Assembly (NCBI RefSeq): GCF_001457775.1
Contig: NZ_CYSG01000015.1
Location: 1-64,000 of the forward strand
Reading direction: 5' to 3'
Source: Phaeobacter sp. CECT 5382
Lineage (GTDB): Bacteria > Pseudomonadota > Alphaproteobacteria > Rhodobacterales > Rhodobacteraceae
DNA length: 64,000 nucleotides
Below, piece after piece: positions 45,005 to 54,263 of this stretch. Within the stretch, counting starts at the first letter, position 1. The number at the start of each line of letters is the position of its first letter. The notes below the pieces were generated by a model, which was not told the DNA's origin, did no database searches, and worked only from the letters and a program-made list of their open reading frames with translations. A program made the translations under genes and the position numbers.

Positions 45005-45664
45005 TTGAAATTTCAGGCAGTTGACATATCAAAAACCGCTACTGCCGCAGAGATCATCTTTGATGCTCTGCGCCGTGCCATCATTGAAGGTGATCTCAAA
45101 GATGGCGAGGCGCTGCGCCAGGATGAAATCGCCAAGGCCTTTAACAGCTCGCGGTTTCCAGTGCGCGATGCCCTGACCCGGCTGGAGCAACAGGGCCTGA
45201 TCGAGACCAAGCGCTACAAAGGCGCCATTGTCGCCACGCTTTCGATGGGTGAGGCCGGCGAGATTTTCGATTTTCGCGCCAAGCTCGAAGCCGATATCAT
45301 TCGCGCTGCGGTGCCCAATCTGACACCTGAGGTCATCGCAACAGCGCGTGGCTTTCTGGAACAGTTTGCCGCCGCCACCGATCCGATGACTTATGGGGAC
45401 CTCAACCGCAACTTCCACGCGACGCTCTACAGTGTGAGCGGACTGCCTTATCATCTGTCAGTCATCGAGAACTCCATTGACCGGATCGACCGCTATCTGC
45501 GCGCGCAGCTGGTAATGAGCGGAACCGCCCGCAGCAATGATGAACACCTTGAGATCCTGAAGGCCTGCGAAGCCGGAGACGCCGACCTCGCCGCGCGTCT
45601 GACCTTTGCCCATATACATGACGCCAAGCTTTCTCTGCAGGAACAATTGAAACGCGGCAACTGA
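45005..45664 (+). CDS. GntR-family (FCD) transcriptional regulator
   Basis: A 219-residue GntR regulator with an N-terminal winged helix (RRAIIEGDLKDGEALRQDEI, RFPVRDALTRLEQQGLI) and a C-terminal FCD ligand-binding helical domain (FDFRAKLEADIIRAAVP). The TTG start at 45005-45007 has GAGG 9 bases upstream; longer frames begin inside AT-rich promoter DNA. It converges on the Dpp operon, from which it is separated by a terminator. It may regulate that operon or an unlinked target. Confidence 0.8.
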   Translation: MKFQAVDISKTATAAEIIFDALRRAIIEGDLKDGEALRQDEIAKAFNSSRFPVRDALTRLEQQGLIETKRYKGAIVATLSMGEAGEIFDFRAKLEADIIRAAVPNLTPEVIATARGFLEQFAAATDPMTYGDLNRNFHATLYSVSGLPYHLSVIENSIDRIDRYLRAQLVMSGTARSNDEHLEILKACEAGDADLAARLTFAHIHDAKLSLQEQLKRGN

Positions 45665-45670
45665 GTTGAA

Positions 45671-45696
45671 AAAAGGGGCCCCTGCGGGCCCCTTTT
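45671..45696. terminator. Bidirectional terminator between GntR gene and dppF
   Basis: A perfect 11-base stem AAAAGGGGCCC/GGGCCCCTTTT with a 4-base loop between convergent genes, with A and T tracts on both sides. Confidence 0.9.
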
Positions 45697-45742
45697 CATC
45701 TGTCAATCTATGCTGCTTCAGGAACTGTCAGAACGGCCTTTT

Positions 45743-46711
45743 TCAGAGCGGATGGAAACAGGCTACTTGGCTAGTCTCTCCCTGCAGTTCCGGGCGCTGC
45801 GCACGGCATTCTTCGGTGGCAAGCCAGCACCGCGGCGCAAAGGCACAACCCGGCAAATTGTCCATCGGCGAAGGCAGCTCGCCCTCCAGCTGGATCCGCT
45901 CGCGCTTGGCCTCCGGATCGGCCTTGGGGGTCGTCGACAGCAGAGCCTTGGCGTAGGGGTGGCGCGGATGCGCAAAGAGATCGTCCTTGCTGGCGCGCTC
46001 CACTGCCCGGCCCAGATACATCACGATGACCTCGTCGCAGAAATGGCGCACCACCGACAGATCATGGCTGATGAACAGATAGGCCAGCCCCATGCGATCT
46101 TGCAGATCCACCAGCAGGTTTAGGATCTGGCTCTGGATCGAGACATCAAGTGCCGAGACCGGTTCGTCCAGCACCAGAATTTTTGGATCCAACATCAGCG
46201 CGCGCGCAATGGCGATCCGCTGACGCTGACCGCCTGAGAACATATGTGGGTAGCGGTCAAAATGCTCCGGCCGCAGCCCGACTAGGTCTAGCATTTCACG
46301 GGCCTTGGCTTCGCGTTCAACAGCTGTGCTGTCTGGGCGATTGATGACCAAGGGCTCCATCAAGATGGTGCCGATTTTCTGGCGCGGGTTGAGCGATCCA
46401 TAGGGGTTCTGGAACACGATCTGCACCGACTTGCGCAGTGAAGCCCAATCTGAAGGTGCCACCGGCTTGCCATCGATGCTCAAACTGCCGGCAGTCGGCT
46501 CTTCAATCATGGTGACCAGCCGCGCCAGAGTGGATTTACCGCAACCAGATTCCCCCACCACGGCCAGCGTCTGCCCCGCGTAGAGATCGAAATCCACCCC
46601 AGCCAGGGCGCGCACGGTTTTGGGTTTGCTCAGAAAGCCATCCTTGACCTCGTAAAACCGCTCTAGGCCACGCGCGGACACAATTGGATCTGTGCTGGTC
46701 TGGGTACTCAT
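45743..46711 (-). CDS. dppF: Dipeptide/oligopeptide ABC transporter ATPase (DppF)
   Basis: A 322-residue ATPase. Walker A GESGCGKST, signature SGGQRQRIAIARAL, Walker B ILVLDEPVSALDV, and the oligopeptide C-terminal domain with a Cys-containing CAFAPRCWLATEECR motif. It overlaps dppD by 4 bases (ATGA). Last gene of the dppA-prolidase-dppBCDF operon. Confidence 0.93.
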   Translation of the reverse strand: MSTQTSTDPIVSARGLERFYEVKDGFLSKPKTVRALAGVDFDLYAGQTLAVVGESGCGKSTLARLVTMIEEPTAGSLSIDGKPVAPSDWASLRKSVQIVFQNPYGSLNPRQKIGTILMEPLVINRPDSTAVEREAKAREMLDLVGLRPEHFDRYPHMFSGGQRQRIAIARALMLDPKILVLDEPVSALDVSIQSQILNLLVDLQDRMGLAYLFISHDLSVVRHFCDEVIVMYLGRAVERASKDDLFAHPRHPYAKALLSTTPKADPEAKRERIQLEGELPSPMDNLPGCAFAPRCWLATEECRAQRPELQGETSQVACFHPL

Positions 46712-47685
46712 GCGGAGACCTCCTCGAATGCGACCGCCGGGAAATGGCAGCGGGCTTTGCCAGTGTCAGCGCCACTGGGGCTGGGCGGTGTTGTCTGGCA
46801 AATCTCTTGCGCAAAGGCGCAGCGTGGCGCAAACAGGCACCCCTTTGGGCGGTCAAACTGCCCAGGGACAACACCAGGGATCGTCGGCAACAGCCGCCCG
46901 GTTGCCCGTTCCGGCAAGGCCGACAAAAGTGCTGTGGTGTAGGGGTGATAGGGGGTGCGAAAAAGATCACGTACGGGCTGTTCTTCGACCTTTTGGCCGG
47001 CGTATTGCACCTGCACCCGCTCAGCTGTTTCGGCCACCACCCCCATGTCATGAGTGATCAGCACCAGCCCCATGCCACTGTCATCGCGCAATGAGATCAA
47101 CAGATCGAGGATCTGCGCCTGAATGGTTACATCCAACGCCGTGGTAGGTTCATCCGCGATCAGCAACTTGGGCTTGCAGGCAATCGCCATGGCGATCATC
47201 ACCCGCTGGTTCATTCCCCCCGACATCTGATGCGGAAATGTATTGAGCCGGCTTTCGGCGGCCGGAATACCGACCTGTTCAAACAGCTCGATGGCACGTT
47301 GGTGACGTTCGCGGCGCCCCATTCCCAGATGCTGACGCAGCGCTTCCTTGATCTGGAAACCCACGGTAAAGCAGGGGTTCAGGGAGGACATCGGTTCCTG
47401 AAAGATCATCGCGATGTCTTTGCCGATAATGTCGCGCCGCTGACGCGGCGTGACATGGCGCAGGTCAATGCCTTCAAAGCTCAGCTCATCGGCAGTGATC
47501 TTGGCGGTCCAGGGCAAAAGCCCCATCAGCGCCAGCATAGAGACTGATTTCCCGGACCCGGATTCTCCGACGATGGCGAGGATTTCGCCTTTGTCGACAT
47601 TAAGATCCACACTATCCACCGCACGAAAGGCGCCAGATGCGGTGGAGAATTCCACCGTCAGATTTTTGATGTTCAGCAGGCTCAT
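46708..47685 (-). CDS. dppD: Dipeptide/oligopeptide ABC transporter ATPase (DppD)
   Basis: A 325-residue ATPase with Walker [25 protein letters not shown] as signature, Walker [14 protein letters not shown] and a [14 protein letters not shown] motif in the oligopeptide-specific C-terminus. Paired with DppF. Confidence 0.93.
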   Translation of the reverse strand: MSLLNIKNLTVEFSTASGAFRAVDSVDLNVDKGEILAIVGESGSGKSVSMLALMGLLPWTAKITADELSFEGIDLRHVTPRQRRDIIGKDIAMIFQEPMSSLNPCFTVGFQIKEALRQHLGMGRRERHQRAIELFEQVGIPAAESRLNTFPHQMSGGMNQRVMIAMAIACKPKLLIADEPTTALDVTIQAQILDLLISLRDDSGMGLVLITHDMGVVAETAERVQVQYAGQKVEEQPVRDLFRTPYHPYTTALLSALPERATGRLLPTIPGVVPGQFDRPKGCLFAPRCAFAQEICQTTPPSPSGADTGKARCHFPAVAFEEVSA

Positions 47686-47689
47686 GTCT

Positions 47690-48598
47690 TTAGCTCCGCT
47701 TCAGTTTCGGATCGAGCGCGTCTCGCAGACCATCACCCATCAGATTGATCGCCAGCACGGTGACCAGAATGGCCAGCCCCGGGAAGGTCACAACCCACCA
47801 GGCGCGCAGGATGAATTCGCGGGCTTCGGCCAGCATAGTGCCCCATTCCGGAGTGGGCGGCTGGGCCCCCATGCCCAGAAAGCCGAGGGCTGCAGCGTCC
47901 AGAATAGCGGTGGAAAACGACAGCGCGCCCTGCACGATGATCGGTGCGAGACAGTTTGGCAGCACGGTCACGAACATCAGGCGAGGCAGGCTGGCGCCCG
48001 CAACACGGGCCGAAGTCACATAGTCTTTTTGCAGCTCGCCTAGCACCGAGGCCCGCGTCAGGCGCACGTAATGCGGCTGAAACACGATGGCGATGGCAAT
48101 GATCGCATTGATCAGCGAGGGCCCAAGGATCGCCACCAGCACCAACGCCAGCAGCAGGGATGGGAAGGCCAGGATGATATCCATCACCCGCATCACCAGA
48201 CTATCAGCCCATTTTGGCGCAAAGCCGGACAACAAACCAATGATGATCCCGCCCGAGGCCGCCACCGAGACCACCACGACACCAACGATAAAGGAATAGC
48301 GCGCGCCAGAAATCAGACGCGACAGCATATCACGCCCAAGGGGATCAGTGCCCAGTGGGAAGGCCCAGTCGCCGCCTTCCTGCCAGGCGGGTGGCTTTAG
48401 GATGTGTTCGCGAAACTGCTCGGTCGGATCATAGGGCGAAAGCCAGGGCGAAAACGCCGCGCAGATCACAAAGACCGCAAAGACCCAAAGACCCATGACG
48501 GCCCCGCGGTTTTCACGAAAATAGAACCAGAATTCCCGGAACGGACCCGGACGGGCCTCGCTCGCGGATGGAGCGGGGGATGCAGTTGTCTCGGTCAT
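47690..48598 (-). CDS. dppC: Dipeptide ABC transporter permease (DppC)
   Basis: A 302-residue permease with a long cytoplasmic N-terminus, the OppC_N segment near residue 30, and the EAA-type coupling loop in KDYVTSARVAGAS. Five or six transmembrane helices follow the usual pattern; FPLGTDPLGRDMLSRLISG is a family hallmark. Overlaps dppB by one base. Confidence 0.92.
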   Translation of the reverse strand: MTETTASPAPSASEARPGPFREFWFYFRENRGAVMGLWVFAVFVICAAFSPWLSPYDPTEQFREHILKPPAWQEGGDWAFPLGTDPLGRDMLSRLISGARYSFIVGVVVVSVAASGGIIIGLLSGFAPKWADSLVMRVMDIILAFPSLLLALVLVAILGPSLINAIIAIAIVFQPHYVRLTRASVLGELQKDYVTSARVAGASLPRLMFVTVLPNCLAPIIVQGALSFSTAILDAAALGFLGMGAQPPTPEWGTMLAEAREFILRAWWVVTFPGLAILVTVLAINLMGDGLRDALDPKLKRS

Positions 48599-49605
48599 TA
48601 CCGCTTCCTGATTTTGGGGTTGATGACGCCATACAGCAGATCAACGGTAAGGTTCACGATCATCACCATCACGGCGATCAGCAGCAGGCCGCCCTGCACC
48701 ACCGGGTAGTCACGACGAAAGATACTATCGACCATCCATTTGCCGATGCCCGGCCAAGAAAAGATCGTTTCGGTCAGGATGGCCCCTGCCATCAGGGAGC
48801 CGACCATCAGACCAATCACAGTGATTACCGGGATAAGTGCGTTGCGCAGCGCGTGGATGCCATTGATCCGCAGCGGCGAAAGGCCCTTTGCTTTGGCCGT
48901 TCGAATGTAGTCCTCGCCCAGCACTTCGAGCATGGCAGACCGGGTTTGCCGCGCAATCACCGCCAGCGGGATGGTGCCCAGCACGATTGTCGGCAGAATC
49001 AAGTGGCGCGCGGCGGATTTGAACGCTCCTGCCTGGCCCGACAGCAGGCTGTCGATCAGCATGAACCCAGTCACGCTGTCAAAGAAATACAACAGATCAA
49101 TCCGGCCCGAAACTGGCGTCCAGCCGAGGTTGCCAGAGAACACAATGATCATCAAAAGCGCCCACCAGAAGATCGGCATGGAATAGCCCACAAGGGCAGT
49201 CGACATCAGAAAGCGGTCAAAGAATTTACCACGGTTGACCGCTGCGATCACCCCGGCAGGCAGGCCCAGCGCCATGGCAAAAATCATCGCGCAGATCGAC
49301 AGCTCCAATGTTGCGGGGAACAGGGAAAAGAACTCGTCCCAGACCGGTTTCTTGGTGACAAAGCTTTGCCCCAGATCACCCTGCATCACCCCCACAAGAT
49401 AGTCGGTGTATTGCTCCCAGACCGGTTTATCAAAGCCAAGCTTGACCACCATCTCTTGGTAGCGTTCTTCGCTCATGCCGCGTTCGCCAGCCATGACAAT
49501 GATGGGATCCCCCGGCAGAACACGGATAAAAGCGAATGAAATCAGCGTGACACCGATAAAGGTCGGCACAAAGGTCAACAGGCGGGTCAGAAGATATCCA
49601 AACAT
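48598..49605 (-). CDS. dppB: Dipeptide ABC transporter permease (DppB)
   Basis: A 335-residue permease. The family's N-terminal LLTRLLTFVPTFIGVTLISF and RVLPGDPI motifs are present, and the coupling loop is VLGEDYIRTAKAKGLSPLRI. Start overlaps the prolidase stop. With DppC it forms the membrane pore. Confidence 0.92.
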   Translation of the reverse strand: MFGYLLTRLLTFVPTFIGVTLISFAFIRVLPGDPIIVMAGERGMSEERYQEMVVKLGFDKPVWEQYTDYLVGVMQGDLGQSFVTKKPVWDEFFSLFPATLELSICAMIFAMALGLPAGVIAAVNRGKFFDRFLMSTALVGYSMPIFWWALLMIIVFSGNLGWTPVSGRIDLLYFFDSVTGFMLIDSLLSGQAGAFKSAARHLILPTIVLGTIPLAVIARQTRSAMLEVLGEDYIRTAKAKGLSPLRINGIHALRNALIPVITVIGLMVGSLMAGAILTETIFSWPGIGKWMVDSIFRRDYPVVQGGLLLIAVMVMIVNLTVDLLYGVINPKIRKR

Positions 49606-50702
49606 CAGCGCCCCACAATCATCAGGTCTTTGGGGAACTGCGTCAGGCTGCGATAGCCCTCTTCGGTGACCAGAACATCATCTTCGATCCGCACGCCAAA
49701 CTTGCCCGGCCCGTAAAGCCCAGGCTCATTGGTGTAGACGGTTCCGGCAGGCAGCACCTGAGCATTGCCACGCATGATATAGGGGGCTTCATGCACATCG
49801 CGACCCAGCCCGTGGCCGGTCTTGGTGCGGATGCGGTCTGCATAGGGCGACGCCTCCAAAACCCCGGTCACGACATCATCGATTTCATGCGCTGTGACAC
49901 CAGCGCGTGTGACCTCTAGCCCGGCCATATTGGCGGCCAGAACGGTTTCATAAACCGCGCGACCTTCGTCACTGACTTCGCCAACAAACACCGTGCGGGT
50001 GATGTCGGCGCAGAACCCATCTTTGCGTCCACCAAAATCAAACAGCAAGGCATCACCTGACTGGATTTTATAGTCGTCGCGGGCATGGGCATGAGGGCGG
50101 GCAGAATTGTCGCCTGCCGCCACGATCGGGGCAAAGGCCAGATCATCGGCCCCCTCGGCAAACAGCGCCTGAATCAGCGCGCTCTCAACCTGTTTTTCGG
50201 TTTGGCCAATCTCGACACTTTCCAACACCCGATGCAAGGCACGTTCCGACAGGGCAATCGCCGCTTCCAGAGCCGCGATATCCGTATCGGTCTTGATCAT
50301 CCGCAGACCGGAAATTTCTTTTTCCGCATCGACAATTACAAGATCTGGCTGTGCCTGCTTCAGGGCGTGATGCACAAAGACCCGCATCACCTGACCCTCA
50401 ACCGCCAGACGGGTCAGCGACATGTGTTCAGCCAGCGCGTCAAAGGCCGCCTGGTAGCCATCCTGATCATGCCAGTCAAAGATAGTACCGTCAAATCCAA
50501 CCAGCTCCCAAGAGCCGAGCTCAAGATTGGGAACGATGGCTGCGGGCACGCCTTCGGCGGGGATCACCAGCACAAAGGGGCGCTCGTGGCTCATGAAGCT
50601 ATGTCCCAGGGCGCGGGTGAAATTCGGCCCCGGCACCAAAGCCAGTGCGTCAACCGACAGGGATTTGGCCAGCCGACGGTATTCGGCCAGAGAATGGGTC
50701 AT
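49605..50702 (-). CDS. M24-family Xaa-Pro dipeptidase-like metallopeptidase
   Basis: A 365-residue pita-bread-fold peptidase. The dinuclear metal ligands are all visible: Asp222 (LLFDFGG), Asp233 (ADITRTV), His297 (KTGHGLGRDVHE), Glu326 (YTNEPG) and Glu340 (VRIEDD). An N-terminal creatinase/prolidase domain (1-130) precedes it. It is encoded between dppA and dppB, so it probably hydrolyses imported peptides, with X-Pro dipeptides the default guess. M24 relatives that open ectoine or creatine rings exist, so a non-peptide substrate is possible. Confidence 0.85.
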   Translation of the reverse strand: MTHSLAEYRRLAKSLSVDALALVPGPNFTRALGHSFMSHERPFVLVIPAEGVPAAIVPNLELGSWELVGFDGTIFDWHDQDGYQAAFDALAEHMSLTRLAVEGQVMRVFVHHALKQAQPDLVIVDAEKEISGLRMIKTDTDIAALEAAIALSERALHRVLESVEIGQTEKQVESALIQALFAEGADDLAFAPIVAAGDNSARPHAHARDDYKIQSGDALLFDFGGRKDGFCADITRTVFVGEVSDEGRAVYETVLAANMAGLEVTRAGVTAHEIDDVVTGVLEASPYADRIRTKTGHGLGRDVHEAPYIMRGNAQVLPAGTVYTNEPGLYGPGKFGVRIEDDVLVTEEGYRSLTQFPKDLMIVGR

Positions 50703-50728
50703 TGGATGTCTCCGGAAGAAATCAAATG

Positions 50729-50755
50729 AACCGGGGCCATTTGGCGGCCCCGGTT
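50729..50755 (-). other. Hairpin between dppA and the prolidase gene
   Basis: A perfect 10-base stem AACCGGGGCC/GGCCCCGGTT with a 7-base loop lies in the 74-base space between dppA and the next gene. There is no T-run. Such hairpins after a binding-protein gene usually stabilise its mRNA or reduce read-through, giving excess binding protein. Confidence 0.75.
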
Positions 50756-50776
50756 CTTGTTACAGACAAATCTGCC

Positions 50777-52360
50777 TTATTCGACAGTCACGCCGTAGAA
50801 GATATGGCCGCCCAGCGGGTGAACCTTGTAGCCCTGCACCTTGTTGCTCATTGGCATATAGACAACAGAGTGGGCGATGGTCGCCCAAGGGGCCTGCTCC
50901 TTGAAGATGGTCTGCGCCTCTTCATACAGCTTGGTGCGTTCGGCGGTGTCGGTGACGACCTTGGCCTTCTGGATCACATCATCGAAAGGCTGGTGGCACC
51001 ACTGCGCGCGGTTCGAGGCCTCAACCCCGTCACAGCCCAGCAGCACGGCTAGGAAGTTGTCCGGATCGCCATTGTCGCCGGTCCAACCCAGCAACACAGC
51101 ACCGTCGCGGTTCTTCTCTTTCGAGCGCGACAGGTATTCCCCCCACTCGTAAGACACGATCTCCACATTGACGCCGATCTTGGAGTAGTCTTCCTGGATC
51201 AGCTCGGCCATGCGGCGCGCATTCGGATTGTAGGGACGCTGAACGGGCATCGCCCAGATCTTCATGTCGAGATCGCTGACGCCAGCCTCGGCCAACATCT
51301 GCTTGGCCATCTCTGGGTTGTAGGCATCGTCTTCGATTGCCTGGTTGTAGCTCCACATGGTGGGCGGGATCGGGTTCTTGGCGATCTGGCCAGAGCCCTG
51401 GAACACCACATCAATGATCGCCTGCTTGTCGATCGCCATGTTCAGCGCTTTGCGGACCGCTGGATTGTCGAAAGGCGCCATGGTGGTGTTATAGGCGAGA
51501 TAGCCGACGTTCAGGCCTTCCTGCTCCATCACATTGACATTGCTGTCTTCCTTCATCGCCGCGACATCTGCCGGGTTCGGATAGGGCATGACATGGCATT
51601 CACCGGCCCGCAGTTTCTGATAGCGCACGGATGCATCGGGGGTGATTGCAAAGATCAGGTTGTCGATACCGGCTTTTTCTTTCCAGTAGTCAGCATTGGC
51701 CTGATAGCGAATTACCGCGTCTTTCTGATAGGCAACAAAGCTGAAAGGACCGGTGCCGATGGGCGCGCCATTCAACATCTCTGGTGTGCCAGCGGCCAGC
51801 ATGGCCTCGCCGTATTCAGCCGACAGGATCGAGGCGAAATCCATTGCCATATTTGCTACGAAAGGCGCTTCGGGGCGCGACAGGACGAATTTGACAGTGT
51901 GGTCGTCGATTTTGACGATTTCCTTCACCAGATCGGGCATCGACATGCCGTCAAAATATTCCCAGGTGCCGCCGGAGACCTTGTTGTAAGGGTGACCATC
52001 CAGACGCTGACGCTCAAACGAGAAGATCACGTCATCGGCGTTGAAATCACGGCTCGGCGTGAAGGCATCGCTGGAGTGGAACTTTACACCCTGACGCAGC
52101 TTGAAGGTATATTCCAGCCCGTCATCGCTGGCTTCATAGCTTTCGGCCAGGCCAGGGATCACATTGGTGGTTCCGGTCTCAAATTCGACCAGACGGTTGT
52201 AGATCGGATGCGACGAAGCATCAAATGTGGTGCCCGCAGTAAAGAGCGCCGGATCAAACCCTTCGGGGGATCCTTCCGAACAATAGACCAATGTATTGGC
52301 AAAGGCCGTGCTTGCGCTCAGCGCAAAGGCTCCGGCTGCCATCATGAATTTGGCTTTCAT
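50777..52360 (-). CDS. dppA: Dipeptide ABC transporter substrate-binding protein (DppA-like)
   Basis: A 527-residue SBP_bac_5 protein. The signal peptide is in residues 1-22 (FMMAAGAFALSASTAFA). It then reads TLVYCSEGSPEGFDPALFTA, a DppA-type N-terminus, with GLAESYEASDDGLEYTFKLR further on. The ATG at 52358-52360 follows GGGAG. First gene of the operon. It captures peptides in the periplasm; exact specificity is not readable. Confidence 0.92.
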   Translation of the reverse strand: MKAKFMMAAGAFALSASTAFANTLVYCSEGSPEGFDPALFTAGTTFDASSHPIYNRLVEFETGTTNVIPGLAESYEASDDGLEYTFKLRQGVKFHSSDAFTPSRDFNADDVIFSFERQRLDGHPYNKVSGGTWEYFDGMSMPDLVKEIVKIDDHTVKFVLSRPEAPFVANMAMDFASILSAEYGEAMLAAGTPEMLNGAPIGTGPFSFVAYQKDAVIRYQANADYWKEKAGIDNLIFAITPDASVRYQKLRAGECHVMPYPNPADVAAMKEDSNVNVMEQEGLNVGYLAYNTTMAPFDNPAVRKALNMAIDKQAIIDVVFQGSGQIAKNPIPPTMWSYNQAIEDDAYNPEMAKQMLAEAGVSDLDMKIWAMPVQRPYNPNARRMAELIQEDYSKIGVNVEIVSYEWGEYLSRSKEKNRDGAVLLGWTGDNGDPDNFLAVLLGCDGVEASNRAQWCHQPFDDVIQKAKVVTDTAERTKLYEEAQTIFKEQAPWATIAHSVVYMPMSNKVQGYKVHPLGGHIFYGVTVE

Positions 52361-52735
52361 TTTCAACTCCCAGTTGCTTTTTATTGTCTCAACCAAAATA
52401 CTGCCGCCGGGGGCATCAAAGGCCGCAGCCCTTTGATCACAATCAAAGGACGCAACAAATGACCCAAAATTCCGAAACAGCCTGGCTGCATGATATTGTA
52501 TCCAATCTGCATGAGCCGAAGTCAATGCGTGCGTTTTGTCAACGATGCCCGCCAGAAAACAAAGAAAAAGCAGTTTTTCCGATACAAAATCAGTACCCTA
52601 CCCCAAGAACGCGGGCCGCAGTCGGCGACAACGTCAGCTTCAGACAGTCGCGAGATACAGATATTTTTCTTTCCTGGCTTTGAGCTTGGTCAACTTTTCG
52701 ATTGCATTTATCCTCCCAGGGGGGATATTTGGGGA
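52361..52735. promoter_or_regulatory. Divergent promoter region of dppA and the CsoR/RcnR-like repressor
   Basis: A 375-base region with promoters in both directions. The only distinct element is the G/C-tract dyad at 52709-52727. Frames through this region that join the repressor gene are read-throughs from non-coding DNA. Confidence 0.5.
52709..52727 (+). promoter_or_regulatory. CsoR/RcnR-type operator
   Basis: TATCCTCCC-A-GGGGGGATA, 9-base arms with one mismatch. AT-flanked G/C tracts of this form are the sites bound by CsoR/RcnR-family repressors. It ends 8 bases before the repressor ATG, so binding would block its own transcript and that of the exporter. Confidence 0.72.
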
Positions 52736-53008
52736 ATGGTAGATACACATCAACACAGTTCACATCCGCGAATCTCGGCCCGGCTCAAGCGCGCCAATGG
52801 CCATCTGAACAGCGTTATCGCAATGATTGCAGAGGGACGGCCCTGTAGCGAGATTGCCCAGCAGCTCCATGCGGTGGAAAAAGCCATCACCAATGCCAAA
52901 CGCGAACTGATCTTTGACCACATAGATCACTGTCTGGACCAAGATCCCGACGCGCAGGACAGTGCCGCCACCACAGCAGAGTTCCGCGATATCGCGCGGT
53001 ATTTATGA
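52736..53008 (+). CDS. CsoR/RcnR-family metal-sensing repressor
   Basis: A 90-residue all-helical DUF156-family repressor. The metal-ligand pattern is Cys37-x24-His62-x3-Cys66, the same spacing as Cys36/His61/Cys65 in CsoR and the equivalent residues of the nickel sensor InrS. An N-terminal His cluster (THQHSSH) could add a fourth ligand as in RcnR/InrS types. It therefore senses Cu(I) or Ni(II); formaldehyde-sensing FrmR is less likely because FrmR lacks the second Cys. A matching operator lies just upstream and an exporter gene starts 4 bases downstream. Confidence 0.83.
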   Translation: MVDTHQHSSHPRISARLKRANGHLNSVIAMIAEGRPCSEIAQQLHAVEKAITNAKRELIFDHIDHCLDQDPDAQDSAATTAEFRDIARYL

Positions 53009-53012
53009 TCTC

Positions 53013-54245
53013 ATGCTTTCAATCCTGAAACACCGCGCCTTTCGGCATATGTTTGCGGCACAGGTGATCGCCATCACCGGCACTGGCCTCGCGACGGTTG
53101 CGCTGGGGTTGATAGCCTATGATCTGGCAGGCGCCGATGCTGCCATGGTGCTGGGCATTGCCCTGACCATCAAAATGCTGAGCTATGTAACCCTGGCCCC
53201 GATTGCTGCCGCGCTGGCGACGCAATATCCGCGGCGCAGCTGGCTGGTCAGCCTCGACATCATCCGGGCCATGGTGGCCCTGGCGCTGCCTTTTGTTAGC
53301 GAGATCTGGCAGATCTATGTGCTGATCTTTGTTATGCAGGCGGCCTCGGCCGGGTTCGCCCCCGCCTTTCAGGCAACGATCCCGGATATTTTGCCAGACG
53401 AAGACGACTACACCAACGCACTGTCGTTGTCGCGACTGGCTTTTGACCTCGAAAGCCTGTTGTCGCCTGCACTGGCCGCACTGCTATTGACCCTAGTGGC
53501 GGCAGAGTCGCTGTTTTTCGGCACTGCCCTCGGCTTCGTGGCCTCGGCGTTTTTGGTGGTTTCTGTTGCCCTGCCCTCTCCCAGTCCCGGCACAGCCCAC
53601 GGATTTTACGACCGCACCACGCTGGGCATCCGGATCTACCTGCGCACGCCGCGCCTACGCGGGCTTTTGGGGCTGTCTGCCGCAGCCGCGGCCATCAGTT
53701 CTCTGGTCATCATCAACACCGTTGTGATCATCCGGGCAGAGCTTGGCCTTGGCGAGCATCAGGTTGCCCTGGCTCTGGCAAGTTTCGGCGCAGGCTCCAT
53801 GATCGCAGCCTTTGCACTTCCGCGGATCCTGCCCCAATTCACTGATCGCGCAGTCATGATGGCAGGGGCTGGCCTTGCCATACTGGCCCAGATCGGGCTG
53901 GCTATCGGCACGACTGCCTACGGCCCGTCCCTCTGGGCAGTTCTGGTCAGCTGGCTGCTGTCGGGTCTGGGGTATTCTACCATTCTGACGCCTTCGGGGC
54001 GCTTGCTGAAACGCTCTGCCGCTGCACCGGACCGGCCGGCTGTTTTTGCCGCCCAGTTCACCCTGTCGCATGGCTGCTGGCTGGTGACCTATCCGCTGGC
54101 TGGATGGAGCATGAGCCGCTTTGGCATGGCCCCGTCGCTACTGTTGCTGAGCGCAATTGCCTGTCTGGGACTGATCTATGCCCAGCGCCAATGGCCTGCA
54201 AAAGGTGACAGGCAGCCGGTATCGCCAAATCGATCAGACAAGTAA
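53013..54245 (+). CDS. MFS exporter (NreB/NrsD-like)
   Basis: A 410-residue major facilitator protein with about twelve transmembrane helices, starting LSILKHRAFRHMFAAQVI and containing DLAGADAAMVLGIALTIKML and a central cytoplasmic loop with YLRTPRLRGLLGL. The style resembles the enterobactin-exporter/NreB group. The ATG at 53013 is 4 bases after the repressor stop, indicating coupling. With the CsoR/RcnR repressor it suggests metal efflux, nickel by analogy with InrS-NrsD and NreA-NreB. There is no His-rich C-terminal tail as in some nickel exporters, so the metal is open. Confidence 0.78.
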   Translation: MLSILKHRAFRHMFAAQVIAITGTGLATVALGLIAYDLAGADAAMVLGIALTIKMLSYVTLAPIAAALATQYPRRSWLVSLDIIRAMVALALPFVSEIWQIYVLIFVMQAASAGFAPAFQATIPDILPDEDDYTNALSLSRLAFDLESLLSPALAALLLTLVAAESLFFGTALGFVASAFLVVSVALPSPSPGTAHGFYDRTTLGIRIYLRTPRLRGLLGLSAAAAAISSLVIINTVVIIRAELGLGEHQVALALASFGAGSMIAAFALPRILPQFTDRAVMMAGAGLAILAQIGLAIGTTAYGPSLWAVLVSWLLSGLGYSTILTPSGRLLKRSAAAPDRPAVFAAQFTLSHGCWLVTYPLAGWSMSRFGMAPSLLLLSAIACLGLIYAQRQWPAKGDRQPVSPNRSDK

Positions 54246-54263
54246 TCCCTGTTGAAATCTGAT

